Under the pieces are notes generated by a model that was given only the letters and a program-made list of their open reading frames with translations, did no database searches and had not been told where the DNA came from. The translations under genes and the position numbers were made by a program. From Thermoplasmata archaeon (lineage in GTDB: Archaea; Thermoplasmatota; Thermoplasmata; Lutacidiplasmatales; UBA184): DNA of 11,793 bases. This document shows positions 5,202 through 11,793 of the stretch, one piece after another; the first letter of the stretch is position 1; every line of letters begins with the position of its first letter. Location: the NCBI GenBank assembly GCA_030037875.1, contig JASHPV010000149.1, positions 1-11,793 on the forward strand, in the 5' to 3' direction.

Positions 5202-6297
5202 AGGGCTTCCCCGAAGGGAGCGGCTGGTCTCCTGCGGCCGCCGGGGCCGGGCCTGCGGTTAGGGGGGTTCCGCATTTCCAACATCGGGTCTCGCCGGCGT
5301 AGACCACCGCGCCGCAGTTGGGACATGCGAGCTCCGGTTTGGCGGGAGCGGTCGGCCCCGCAGGACCCGGGGCGCCCGGGCCCGCTGGGGGGGTCACGGC
5401 CGAAGGGGCCATGGGGGCCGGGACGGAGGGGGCGCCCCCCGCACGGCGTCGTTGCCGCATCTTGAGGAACAGATAGACGAGAACGCCCAGGAAGAAGACG
5501 AGGCCGGGGTAAATGAAGACGGTGAAGTAGATCGCCGGGAGGATCAGCGTGTAGATGGAGAGATACCCGCCCGTCACGGGTCCTTCGGCGGTCGTGTAAC
5601 CGTTCCCCGGTTGGAGATAGATCCACGAGAGCACGCCGCTCGAATTGTTGTATCCCGCGCGCATCGTCCACCACCAGACGTTGACGCCGCCCACGTCCTG
5701 CACGAACGTGACGGTCTGGGGTGCGGAGCCGTTCGCGTAACTGAAGTTCTGGGAGTGGAACGGATAGGCGTTCAACCCGCCGCAGCTGCTCGAGTTGTTG
5801 GTGATAGCATTCGGGCAGGTGCTGAGGAAGAAGTCGACCCATAGGACGTTCGATCTGTGGCCACTCGGCAGGAAGGCCGGATTGACGTCCACGACGAAGC
5901 TGAAGTCACCGGCCGTCGCGCGGCTATAGGGATGAACGGTGGCGTTCTGGAGCACCGACTGGGTGAACGGAGAGTACACCGTTCCGTTGATCGAGGGGCC
6001 CGGGGTCAGCAAGAGCGAGACGGTCCCCGCCGTCACGATGGGTCCCGCGACGAGAAGCGCGGAAAGCCCGACCAGGAAGAGGGTTCGCGGCCGGGTCCAC
6101 CCTAGATAAATCGGGAGTCCGAGGCCGACCAGAAGGAAGACCGGGATCGCGATCAGGTAGCCCAGGTAGATCGCCGAGCCCGCGAGGGCCAGCGCGATCA
6201 GAAGCAGGAGCAGGACACGGCCGAGCGGCTTGGCGAAGAAAGCCTTAATCGAGGTCCGGGGCTGCACGGCCGGGGAGAAGCGACTGGGGTACCCCAT
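5200..6297 (-). CDS. Membrane protein with extracytoplasmic domain and C-terminal zinc ribbon, family unknown
   Basis: 365 residues from an ATG at 6297-6295. Order of parts: short basic N-terminus, hydrophobic block of about two helices (26-66), another helix (72-97), a roughly 145-residue outside domain (about 99-243), a long hydrophobic block of one or two helices (about 246-279), a basic stop-transfer RQRRR (281-285), a Pro/Ala/Gly-rich linker (287-321), and a zinc ribbon with CPNC (325-328) and CWKC (339-342). The outside domain has several sequons (NGT, NAT, NNSS, NFS, NGS), a Cys pair at C161 and C172, and an aromatic patch NVWWWTM. Positive charges after the last helix place the zinc ribbon in the cytoplasm. 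Zinc ribbons of this short kind often cap archaeal membrane proteins and mediate protein contacts; no enzymatic motif was seen. I do not recognise the outside domain. Divergent from apgM with a very short shared promoter region. Confidence 0.75.
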   Translation of the reverse strand: MGYPSRFSPAVQPRTSIKAFFAKPLGRVLLLLLIALALAGSAIYLGYLIAIPVFLLVGLGLPIYLGWTRPRTLFLVGLSALLVAGPIVTAGTVSLLLTPGPSINGTVYSPFTQSVLQNATVHPYSRATAGDFSFVVDVNPAFLPSGHRSNVLWVDFFLSTCPNAITNNSSSCGGLNAYPFHSQNFSYANGSAPQTVTFVQDVGGVNVWWWTMRAGYNNSSGVLSWIYLQPGNGYTTAEGPVTGGYLSIYTLILPAIYFTVFIYPGLVFFLGVLVYLFLKMRQRRRAGGAPSVPAPMAPSAVTPPAGPGAPGPAGPTAPAKPELACPNCGAVVYAGETRCWKCGTPLTAGPAPAAAGDQPLPSGKP

Positions 6298-6301
6298 ATA
6301 A
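6295..6301 (+). promoter_or_regulatory. TATA box for the apgM-trm5-ppsA operon
   Basis: CATATAA, centred at 6298, predicts transcription from about 6322-6326. It overlaps the ATG (minus strand, 6297-6295) of the divergent membrane protein gene, so binding of the transcription machinery for apgM would sit on the start of that gene. A clear matching box for the membrane protein was not found. Confidence 0.5.
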
Positions 6302-6337
6302 GGCTAGGGACGGGGAACGAGGACGCCAGACCCATCG

Positions 6338-7630
6338 ATACGGTTCGCTCTCGTAATTCTCGACGGACTCGGGGACCGGCCGCACCCGGATACGGACGGG
6401 CGATCGCCGGTCGTGGCGGCAAAAACACCGTATCTGGACCGTCTGGCGGCTCAAGGGACCGTCGGGCAGGTGCAGCTGATCGGGCCCGGGATCGCCCCGG
6501 AGTCCGACGCCGGCGTCATGGCACTTCTGGGATACGACCCGGCGCGCGATTCTCCGGGTCGGGGCGTCCTCGAGGCGATGGGGGTCGAGATTCCCTTGGT
6601 CCCCGGCGATGTCGCTCTCCGGACCAATTTCGCGACAGCCGGAGGAGACGGGGCAGTGATCGACTCTCGCGTCGGGCGTTCGTTGAGCACCGCCGAGGCC
6701 GCCGACCTGTCCCGGTCGATCAACGAGGCCGACCTTCTCGCCGACCAGCAGATCCACGCGGAGCTTCGTCCCACCGTGGGTCACCGGGGCGTGTTATGGC
6801 TCCATCCCACCGACGGTCGGGCGCTCTCCGCCGAGGTCTCGAACTCAGACCCCTTCTACGAACGAACCGGAGGGATGGGACACGCCCGCGTTGTCACCCT
6901 GCCGGTCCCGCTGCCGATTGAACCGCTCATCCCTGACCCGGCGGCCGCCCGGACGGCCGCGGCGTTGAACGAGTGGCTCCAGAAGGTACCGCCGCTCCTC
7001 GCGGGACACCGCGTCAATGCCCGGCGGGCTCTGCGGGGAGGCAAGATTGCCAATGTCGTTCTGCTGCGCAACGCCGGGTCCCTTCCGGCGGTACCTCCGC
7101 TGTCATTTGCGGCCAAGCACGGAATCTCGGGCGCCGCCGTAACGGAGATGCCCGTCGAGCGCGGCATCGCGAAGCTGCTGGGCTTGGCCGACATTTATGT
7201 CGGGCCGATGGGACCCGACCGGGCCACCGCCCTGGCCGAACGAGCTCGAGCCGCCCGCCTGGCTCTTTCCAGTTATCCATTCGTCTACATCCATCTCAAG
7301 GGACCCGATGAGCCCGGGCATGACGGAGATGCCCGGAAAAAGAAGGAGATCATCGAAGACATCGACCGATCGTTCTTCGGTCCGTTCGTCGAGGGTCTCG
7401 ACTGGACGAGGACGAGGGTCGCCATCACCGCCGACCACGCGACGCCTTCGATCCTCAAGCGCCACTCGGACGACCCGGTCCCGCTGATCCTGGTGGGCGC
7501 GGGGGTGGCGCCGACGGGCGGCTCCCCGAAATTTGGCGAGGCACCGGCCAGTGGGACCCCGGGAACGATCCTCGGGAACGAAGTCCTCGCACGGCTATGG
7601 GCTGGGATGCCGGCGAGTCCGTCGCAATGA
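6338..7630 (+). CDS. apgM: Cofactor-independent phosphoglycerate mutase, archaeal type; non-standard start
   Basis: Interconverts 3-phosphoglycerate and 2-phosphoglycerate in the cytosol through a phosphoserine intermediate at a two-metal site (alkaline phosphatase superfamily). Counting from 6338: metal-binding D9 in ALVILDGLGDRP, AAKTPYLDRLA following, nucleophile S56 in APESDAG, LLGYDP, GRGVLEAMG, IDSRVGR, MGHARV, HLKGPDEPGHDGDARKK with metal ligands, then D366-H367 (TADHATPS) and H376 (HSDDPVPLIL). About 430 residues, slightly longer than the usual 400-415. The frame is open from 6308, after a TAG at 6305, but no ATG, GTG or TTG occurs before a GTG at 6413, which would lose the first metal ligand. 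ATA at 6338 lies exactly where family members have Met (x-R-F-A-L-V-I-L-D). So either ATA (or ACG at 6323) starts translation, or one base is wrong. First gene of an operon; its stop overlaps the next ATG. Confidence 0.9.
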   Translation: MRFALVILDGLGDRPHPDTDGRSPVVAAKTPYLDRLAAQGTVGQVQLIGPGIAPESDAGVMALLGYDPARDSPGRGVLEAMGVEIPLVPGDVALRTNFATAGGDGAVIDSRVGRSLSTAEAADLSRSINEADLLADQQIHAELRPTVGHRGVLWLHPTDGRALSAEVSNSDPFYERTGGMGHARVVTLPVPLPIEPLIPDPAAARTAAALNEWLQKVPPLLAGHRVNARRALRGGKIANVVLLRNAGSLPAVPPLSFAAKHGISGAAVTEMPVERGIAKLLGLADIYVGPMGPDRATALAERARAARLALSSYPFVYIHLKGPDEPGHDGDARKKKEIIEDIDRSFFGPFVEGLDWTRTRVAITADHATPSILKRHSDDPVPLILVGAGVAPTGGSPKFGEAPASGTPGTILGNEVLARLWAGMPASPSQ

Positions 7631-8640
7631 GGACTTGGGTTGTTGTCGCGCCTCCGGCGGAAGCGGAATCGGTTCGGAGGACCTTACATCGGAGCGGATT
7701 GCTGAGAAAGGACGTTCGAGTCGCGCGCTCGGACGTTGGAATTGCCTTCCCGGTCCTTTCTCCCCCGCTGCCCCCGATCGAGCACACACGCGCGGAGGAA
7801 CGGGAACTCCCCGTTGAGCGTACGGGCCCCCGGTCGTACCGGGAGCTGCTCCAGTTGGCGCCCCCTCTTCAGGCGCTCCTTCCTCGGGCGTTTGACGTCC
7901 TGGGCGACGTCGTTCTCATACGCCTTCCGGGCGAACTGGAGCCGCACGGCCCGGAGATCGGGGCGGCCCTTCTGAGCTTCGTCCCGGGTGCTCGCATAGT
8001 CGGGTGGGATCGGGGCGTCCACGGGGCAGCGCGTCTTCGCCAGCTCACATCCATCGCCGGGACCGGGCCGTGGCGAACGTATCATCGCGAAAACGGGCTC
8101 GAGTTCGTCGTCGACCCCGCGGTGGCGTATTATTCGCCCCGGCTCGCTCGCGAGCACGCCCGGGTCGCCTCGGAAGTGGCTTCCGGAGAGACCGTTTGGG
8201 ACCTGTGCTCCGGGGTGGGGCCCTTCGCCCTCACGATCGCTCGACAGAGATTGGCCGGACGTATCGTGGCGGTGGATTCGAACCCGGCTGCCATCGCGCT
8301 GCTGCGGGAGAATGCGGAGCGGTTAGGGGTGGCAGACCGGATCGACGTACGCCTTCAGGCGGTCGAGCAGTTCCTGCCCTCGGCCGGGTCTGCCGACCGT
8401 GTCGTCCTCAATCTGCCTCACGAAGGAATTAAGTACCTACCGTCGGTGAGCGCCGCCGTCGCGCCGGGTGGCACGCTCCACTACTACGAGGTGACCCCGC
8501 GCGTGGACCATTCGATGCGGGAAAACGCGCTCGTGAACCAGCTCGCCTCCCCGGCGGAATGGACCTGCGTCGAAGCCCGACGGGTCCACCCGTACTCCCC
8601 TCAGGCCGACCTCGTCGCGTACACCCTCCGGCGGAAGTAA
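7627..8640 (+). CDS. tRNA (guanine-37) methyltransferase family protein, Trm5/TYW2 type
   Basis: 337 residues. SAM-dependent class I methyltransferase of the COG2520 group, which methylates N1 of G37 in tRNA (Trm5) or acts in wybutosine-type synthesis (TYW2/Taw2). Visible: N-terminal domain with YRELL (71-75) and PRAFDVLGDVVLIRLP (86-101), the family signature VAYYSPRLAREHARV (166-180), SAM-binding motif I DLCSGVGPF (192-200), AVDSNPAAIALLRENAERLGV (215-235), motif IV NLP (262-264), and HYYE near 285-288. m1G37 prevents frameshifting and is essential in archaea. Trm5 is favoured since an archaeon must have it, but TYW2-type and Trm5 cannot be separated by eye. The ATG at 7627 was chosen: its ATGA overlaps the apgM stop and gives translational coupling. 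A GTG/ATG 30 bases earlier would add residues without family likeness. ppsA starts two bases after the stop. Confidence 0.85.
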   Translation: MRTWVVVAPPAEAESVRRTLHRSGLLRKDVRVARSDVGIAFPVLSPPLPPIEHTRAEERELPVERTGPRSYRELLQLAPPLQALLPRAFDVLGDVVLIRLPGELEPHGPEIGAALLSFVPGARIVGWDRGVHGAARLRQLTSIAGTGPWRTYHRENGLEFVVDPAVAYYSPRLAREHARVASEVASGETVWDLCSGVGPFALTIARQRLAGRIVAVDSNPAAIALLRENAERLGVADRIDVRLQAVEQFLPSAGSADRVVLNLPHEGIKYLPSVSAAVAPGGTLHYYEVTPRVDHSMRENALVNQLASPAEWTCVEARRVHPYSPQADLVAYTLRRK

Positions 8641-8642
8641 CG

Positions 8643-10976
8643 ATGCCGCGCATCGTGGGGCTGGCGGAGGTCTCCGAAAGCGACCTGCCGTTGGTCGGGG
8701 GAAAGGCCAGCAAGCTGGGAGAGCTCGTCCGGCGCGGCCTTCCGATCCCGCCCGGTTTCGTCATCACGACGGAGCTCTACCAGGAATTCGTGGACACCAC
8801 GCCGCTGGCGACCGAGATACCGGCGGCGCTCAAGGAAATCGATCCGGCCGATTCGACCAGCATCGACCGGGCCTCTCAACGGATCCGATCGGCCTTCGAA
8901 GCTACGGATTTTCCGACGGGCATGCGCGAGGAGATCGTCGCCGCGTACGAGGCGTACGTGAATCAGAACGACGTCATCTTTTCGGCGGTCCGCTCATCGG
9001 CGACGACCGAGGATCTGGACGACGCCTCCTTCGCGGGTCTTCAGGACACGTATCTCAACGTGCGCGGAACGGACGCGGTCCTGCGCGACATCCGGCGGTG
9101 CTGGGGGTCGCTGTTCACCCCCCGCGTGCTCGTGTACCGGGGTCGGAAGGGCTTCGACCGGGCCACGCTCCGTCTCGCGGTGCTGATCATGAAGATGGTC
9201 AACTCCTCGGCCAGCGGGATCCTGTTCACTCGCGACCCGAACACCGGAGAGAACCACATGATCGTTGAGGCGGGCTGGGGGCTCGGGGAGCTCATCGTCG
9301 GCGGCGAGGTCACTCCGGACCACTACGTCGTCGACGGAGCCACCCTCAAGGTCGTGCATAAGCAGGTTTCCGAGCAATCGGTCCGGCTGGTACGCAATCC
9401 GGACGGAGGGAACCAGCGGGAGCCGGTGCCGGAGGCCGACCGCTCCCGCCCGAAGCTTTCGGACGATGCCCTCCACCGGCTAGTGTCCCTGGCGCGGCTC
9501 ATCGAGTCGCATTACCGCCGACCGATGGACATCGAGTGGTGCCTCGATGGATCCACGTTGTACATCGTCCAGGCCCGGCCTCTGACGGCTTTGCCCACGC
9601 CACTTCCGGCCGAGACCCGAGCCGGGGGTCGACCGGCCCCATCGGCGCCCTCCTCGTCGAGCGAGGAGGGATTGCTGCTCAAAGGGCTCGGGGCGGCACC
9701 GGGTATCGCCGCGGGAAGGGTTCGGCACGTGCTCCATGTCGAAGAGAACACGAAGCTCGAGCCGGGCGAGATCCTGGTGAGTACAATGACGACGCCGGAC
9801 ATGGTCCCCGCAATGGCGCGCGCCGGGGCCATCGTGACCGACGAAGGGGGGATGACGTGCCATGCGGCGATCGTGTCGCGGGAGCTGGGGATCCCGTGTG
9901 TCGTGGGCACCCGCACCGCCACCAAGACGCTCCGCGACTCCGAGGAGGTCTCCGTGGATGGAAAGATGGGAGCGGTCTACGCGGGGCTCGAGCGGGGCAA
10001 GAAGAAGGCCGCCCCCGCCGCCGCGACCGGCGTGACCCCCGGGGGTCACGCCGGCGTGCCAGTCACCGCGACCAAGATCCTTGTCAACGTCAGCGTGCCC
10101 GAGAAGGCGGAGGAGTATGCCCAGCTCCCCGTGCAGGGGGTGGGGCTCCTCCGGATCGAGTTCATCTTCACCGCGCACGTCCGGGAGCACCCGCTCTATC
10201 TGATCCAGCAAGGCCGCAGCAAGGAACTGGTCGACCGTCTGGCCGACGGCATCGGCCAGGTCTGCCGGGCCTTTCACCCCCGGCCCGTGATCATCCGGAC
10301 CTCCGATTTCAAGACCAACGAGTACGCTGGCATGCCGGGTGGCGCCGAGTTTGAGCCGCGGGAAGAGAACCCGATGATCGGATGGCGAGGCTGCTCCCGA
10401 TACATCTCGCCCGAGTACCGGCCCGCCTTCCTGTTGGAGCTGGAGGCAATTCACAAGGTACGGACCGAGATGGGCCTCCGCAACGCCCACGTGATGCTGC
10501 CGTTCGTCCGGAACACGTGGGAGCTGGAACAGATCGCGGAGATGTTCAAGGAGAAGGGCCTGCGCCGGTCCCGCGACTTCAAGCTCTACCTGATGGCGGA
10601 GGTGCCGTCGACCGTCCTTCTGGCCCGCGATTTCTCGCAACATTGCGACGGCTTCTCGATCGGGTCGAACGATCTGACCCAGCTAGTGCTCGGGGCGGAC
10701 CGGGATTCGGAGACGCTCGCACGACTCGGTTACTTTGACGAACGGGACCCGGCCGTCCTGCGCGCCATCGAGTTGCTCATCGAAGGCGCGCACGCGGAAG
10801 GCCGTACCGTGGGGATCTGCGGCCAAGGCCCGAGCGTGTACCCCGAGTTCGCGGAGTTCTTGGTCCGGTCCGGGATCGATTCTATGTCGCTCAACGCAGA
10901 CACCGTGCTCGCCACGACCCGGACCGTCGCGGCCCTCGAGCAGAAGATGAAGCTCGACGGGCTCCGAAAATCCTAG
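8643..10976 (+). CDS. ppsA: Phosphoenolpyruvate synthase (pyruvate, water dikinase)
   Basis: Makes PEP from pyruvate and ATP, yielding AMP and phosphate, the entry to gluconeogenesis. 777 residues, close to E. coli PpsA (792). N-terminal ATP-grasp domain about 1-340: GGKASKLGEL (19-28), SAVRSSATTEDL, MDIEWCLDGSTLYIVQARPLT at its end. Swivelling phosphohistidine domain about 370-450 with GGMTCHAAIVSRELGIPCVVGT, catalytic H407. C-terminal PEP/pyruvate-binding TIM barrel about 475-770: R552 in RTSDFKTNEY, GWRGCSRY, GSNDLTQLVLGADRDS and catalytic C726 in GICGQGPSVYPEF. All active-site residues expected are present. Both inter-domain linkers are low-complexity and coded by perfect inverted repeats (9648-9670 and 10027-10054). 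ATG at 8643 lies two bases after the upstream stop, so expression depends on the operon; an earlier in-frame start would overlap the methyltransferase by over 80 bases without homology. Its TAG is shared head-on with the convergent acetyltransferase gene. Confidence 0.97.
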   Translation: MPRIVGLAEVSESDLPLVGGKASKLGELVRRGLPIPPGFVITTELYQEFVDTTPLATEIPAALKEIDPADSTSIDRASQRIRSAFEATDFPTGMREEIVAAYEAYVNQNDVIFSAVRSSATTEDLDDASFAGLQDTYLNVRGTDAVLRDIRRCWGSLFTPRVLVYRGRKGFDRATLRLAVLIMKMVNSSASGILFTRDPNTGENHMIVEAGWGLGELIVGGEVTPDHYVVDGATLKVVHKQVSEQSVRLVRNPDGGNQREPVPEADRSRPKLSDDALHRLVSLARLIESHYRRPMDIEWCLDGSTLYIVQARPLTALPTPLPAETRAGGRPAPSAPSSSSEEGLLLKGLGAAPGIAAGRVRHVLHVEENTKLEPGEILVSTMTTPDMVPAMARAGAIVTDEGGMTCHAAIVSRELGIPCVVGTRTATKTLRDSEEVSVDGKMGAVYAGLERGKKKAAPAAATGVTPGGHAGVPVTATKILVNVSVPEKAEEYAQLPVQGVGLLRIEFIFTAHVREHPLYLIQQGRSKELVDRLADGIGQVCRAFHPRPVIIRTSDFKTNEYAGMPGGAEFEPREENPMIGWRGCSRYISPEYRPAFLLELEAIHKVRTEMGLRNAHVMLPFVRNTWELEQIAEMFKEKGLRRSRDFKLYLMAEVPSTVLLARDFSQHCDGFSIGSNDLTQLVLGADRDSETLARLGYFDERDPAVLRAIELLIEGAHAEGRTVGICGQGPSVYPEFAEFLVRSGIDSMSLNADTVLATTRTVAALEQKMKLDGLRKS
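9648..9670. repeat. Perfect hairpin in the first ppsA linker
   Basis: CCCTCCTCG and CGAGGAGGG, nine-base arms with loop TCGAG. It encodes part of a Ser/Glu-rich linker (APSSSSEEG) between the ATP-grasp and phosphohistidine domains. It could form a stable mRNA hairpin. Confidence 0.6.
10027..10054. repeat. Perfect 28-base palindrome in the second ppsA linker
   Basis: The left half CCGGCGTGACCCCC is followed directly by its exact reverse complement, with no spacer. It encodes the linker around TGVTPGGHAG (about residues 462-471), between the phosphohistidine domain and the PEP-binding barrel. Symmetry stops at the next base on each side (A versus C). Confidence 0.8.
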
Positions 10977-11793
10977 GCCGCCCCTTGCGTGGGCCGCCTG
11001 GGGGGCCGCCACCGGGGAGGAGCCGGTGGGAACGTCGGGGGGAGGGCGAGCTCGGCGTTGGCGGGCAACTCATAGACGGAGTACCTGACCGCCACCTCGA
11101 ACCCGAGGTCTCCGAGCCGGCGGTCAAGTCGGGGGCTGTTGGACCACATCGCGACCGGGCCGGATTTTTCCCGAGCGTGGGGGTCATCGAGCAACCCGGC
11201 GACCAGCGCGGTCGCCGCACCCTGCCCCCGTTCCGAGGGCTGGGTGACGACTCCGTGGATCCCCACGGAAGAACGATGGGTGTGGAGGAGTGCCGCAGAA
11301 ACGGCCGACCCGTCTCGCAAGGCGACGCCGGGAACGAGCGATTCCTCTGGGTTCGGATGGTCGAGTGCCACCACCAAGGCTCGCAGGAACTCGTCCCGTT
11401 CGGTGGCGCCGGTCCAGAACCCGGCGAGGAACGGCAGTTCGTCCGCGGAGGCGGTCCTCACCTCGAACTTCTCCCCGGCCGTACGAGGCCGCGATGCGTG
11501 GCGCCGGACCAGTAGGGACAGGGGCTCCGAAGCGGGGCGGAAGCCCAGGCGACGGAGGGATCCGTCCAGGAAATCCGGTACCGGTTGCTCGGCTCGAATC
11601 GAGGGCCTCAGGGCCCGCTGGAAGTAGTGGTCGAGGGCCCGCTCGAGGAACGGGGATTGTCGGTTCCGGTGGAGCCGCACGTATTGAACGAAGTTGAACC
11701 TCGGGACCGGGATCCGCTCGTTGGCGACGAGCACGCCACCGGCGAGCTCGAGAGCATACCCTCCGAGGCTCAGGACGAGCTCTCGTTCCTCGC
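10973..11793 (-). CDS. GNAT-family N-acetyltransferase, 5' end cut off by window edge
   Basis: Acetyl-CoA-dependent N-acyltransferase of unknown substrate. The frame is open from the right edge to TAG at 10975-10973, 273 residues visible. A GTG at 11734 could be read as a start, but the codons upstream continue a plausible family sequence (LVLSLGGYALELAGG directly before VLVANERIPVPRFNFV), so the true start lies outside. The N-terminal half holds an RFNFVQYVRLHR region and LERALDHYFQRAL helix. The GNAT core is in the second half: VGIHGVVTQPSERGQGAATALVAGLL carries the acetyl-CoA motif A (ERGQGAA, coded near 11213-11233), then MWSNSPRLDRRLGDLGFEVAVRYSVYEL as the usual C-terminal beta-alpha-beta end. 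A Pro/Arg-rich tail of about 25 residues follows. Convergent with ppsA, sharing the bases CTAG as both stops. Confidence 0.85.
   Translation of the reverse strand, partial: EERELVLSLGGYALELAGGVLVANERIPVPRFNFVQYVRLHRNRQSPFLERALDHYFQRALRPSIRAEQPVPDFLDGSLRRLGFRPASEPLSLLVRRHASRPRTAGEKFEVRTASADELPFLAGFWTGATERDEFLRALVVALDHPNPEESLVPGVALRDGSAVSAALLHTHRSSVGIHGVVTQPSERGQGAATALVAGLLDDPHAREKSGPVAMWSNSPRLDRRLGDLGFEVAVRYSVYELPANAELALPPTFPPAPPRWRPPRRPTQGAA

Noticed and set aside
4940..5842. 300-residue minus-strand frame overlapping the pilin end and the zinc-ribbon gene
   Set aside because: Overlaps two better-supported genes; Arg/Pro-rich with no domain.
6413..7630. apgM starting at the GTG at 6413
   Set aside because: It would delete the LDGLGD segment with the first metal ligand; family N-terminus clearly continues upstream in frame to 6338.
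9480..10643. 387-residue minus-strand frame opposite ppsA
   Set aside because: Mirror of ppsA codons, His/Gly/Arg-rich, no family features.
10973..11734. Acetyltransferase starting at the GTG at 11734
   Set aside because: The frame stays open to the window edge with hydrophobic, family-like sequence right before it, so the start is outside.
1..11793. CRISPR arrays, tRNA/rRNA genes, insertion sequences or transposases
   Set aside because: No regularly spaced direct repeats, no cloverleaf with a recognisable T-arm, and no transposase-like protein were seen on reading through both strands.

Overview
The window is archaeal. It carries an archaeal/eukaryotic-type FEN1 nuclease, a PAC2-family proteasome-assembly chaperone homologue, a pilin with the archaeal PF07790-type N-terminus, an archaeal-type cofactor-independent phosphoglycerate mutase, a Trm5/TYW2-family tRNA methyltransferase, and TATA-like boxes about 25-35 bases before several starts. 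The DNA is GC-rich with many GTG starts. The proteins lack the strong acidity of haloarchaea, so a GC-rich lineage near Thermoplasmata is my best guess. That placement is inference and was not tested.

Layout from left to right. Positions 1-848 (minus): 5' part of fen1, running off the left edge. Positions 961-1749 (plus): PAC2-family protein, divergent from fen1. Positions 1774-3532 (minus): a compact cluster read in the order RHH DNA-binding protein, shortened FtsZ-like GTP-binding protein, small two-helix membrane protein. Positions 3533-3875: a 343-base regulatory region, AT-richer than its surroundings, with inverted repeats built on TGCGC. Positions 3876-5054 (plus): a large, sequon-rich pilin-like secreted protein. 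Positions 5200-6297 (minus): an unrecognised membrane protein with a C-terminal zinc ribbon. Positions 6338-10976 (plus): a tight operon of phosphoglycerate mutase (apgM), Trm5-family methyltransferase and PEP synthase (ppsA). Positions 10973-11793 (minus): a GNAT acetyltransferase missing its N-terminus, convergent with ppsA and sharing the four bases CTAG as both stop codons.

How the genes work together. ApgM and PpsA act on neighbouring steps of lower glycolysis/gluconeogenesis (2PG/3PG interconversion; pyruvate to PEP), and the tRNA methyltransferase between them is translationally coupled by an ATGA overlap. The RHH and FtsZ-like pair recalls the haloarchaeal CdrS-FtsZ2 arrangement, where an RHH regulator controls a division tubulin. 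Here the tubulin homologue keeps the nucleotide-binding half but lacks the T7 loop and C-terminal activation domain, and a small membrane protein gene follows it.

Most worth a second look: the T7-less FtsZ-like protein with its RHH partner and small membrane protein; the TGCGC motif cluster between them and the pilin gene; the absence of any standard start codon for apgM (an ATA sits where the N-terminal Met should be); and two perfect inverted repeats placed exactly in the two inter-domain linkers of ppsA.
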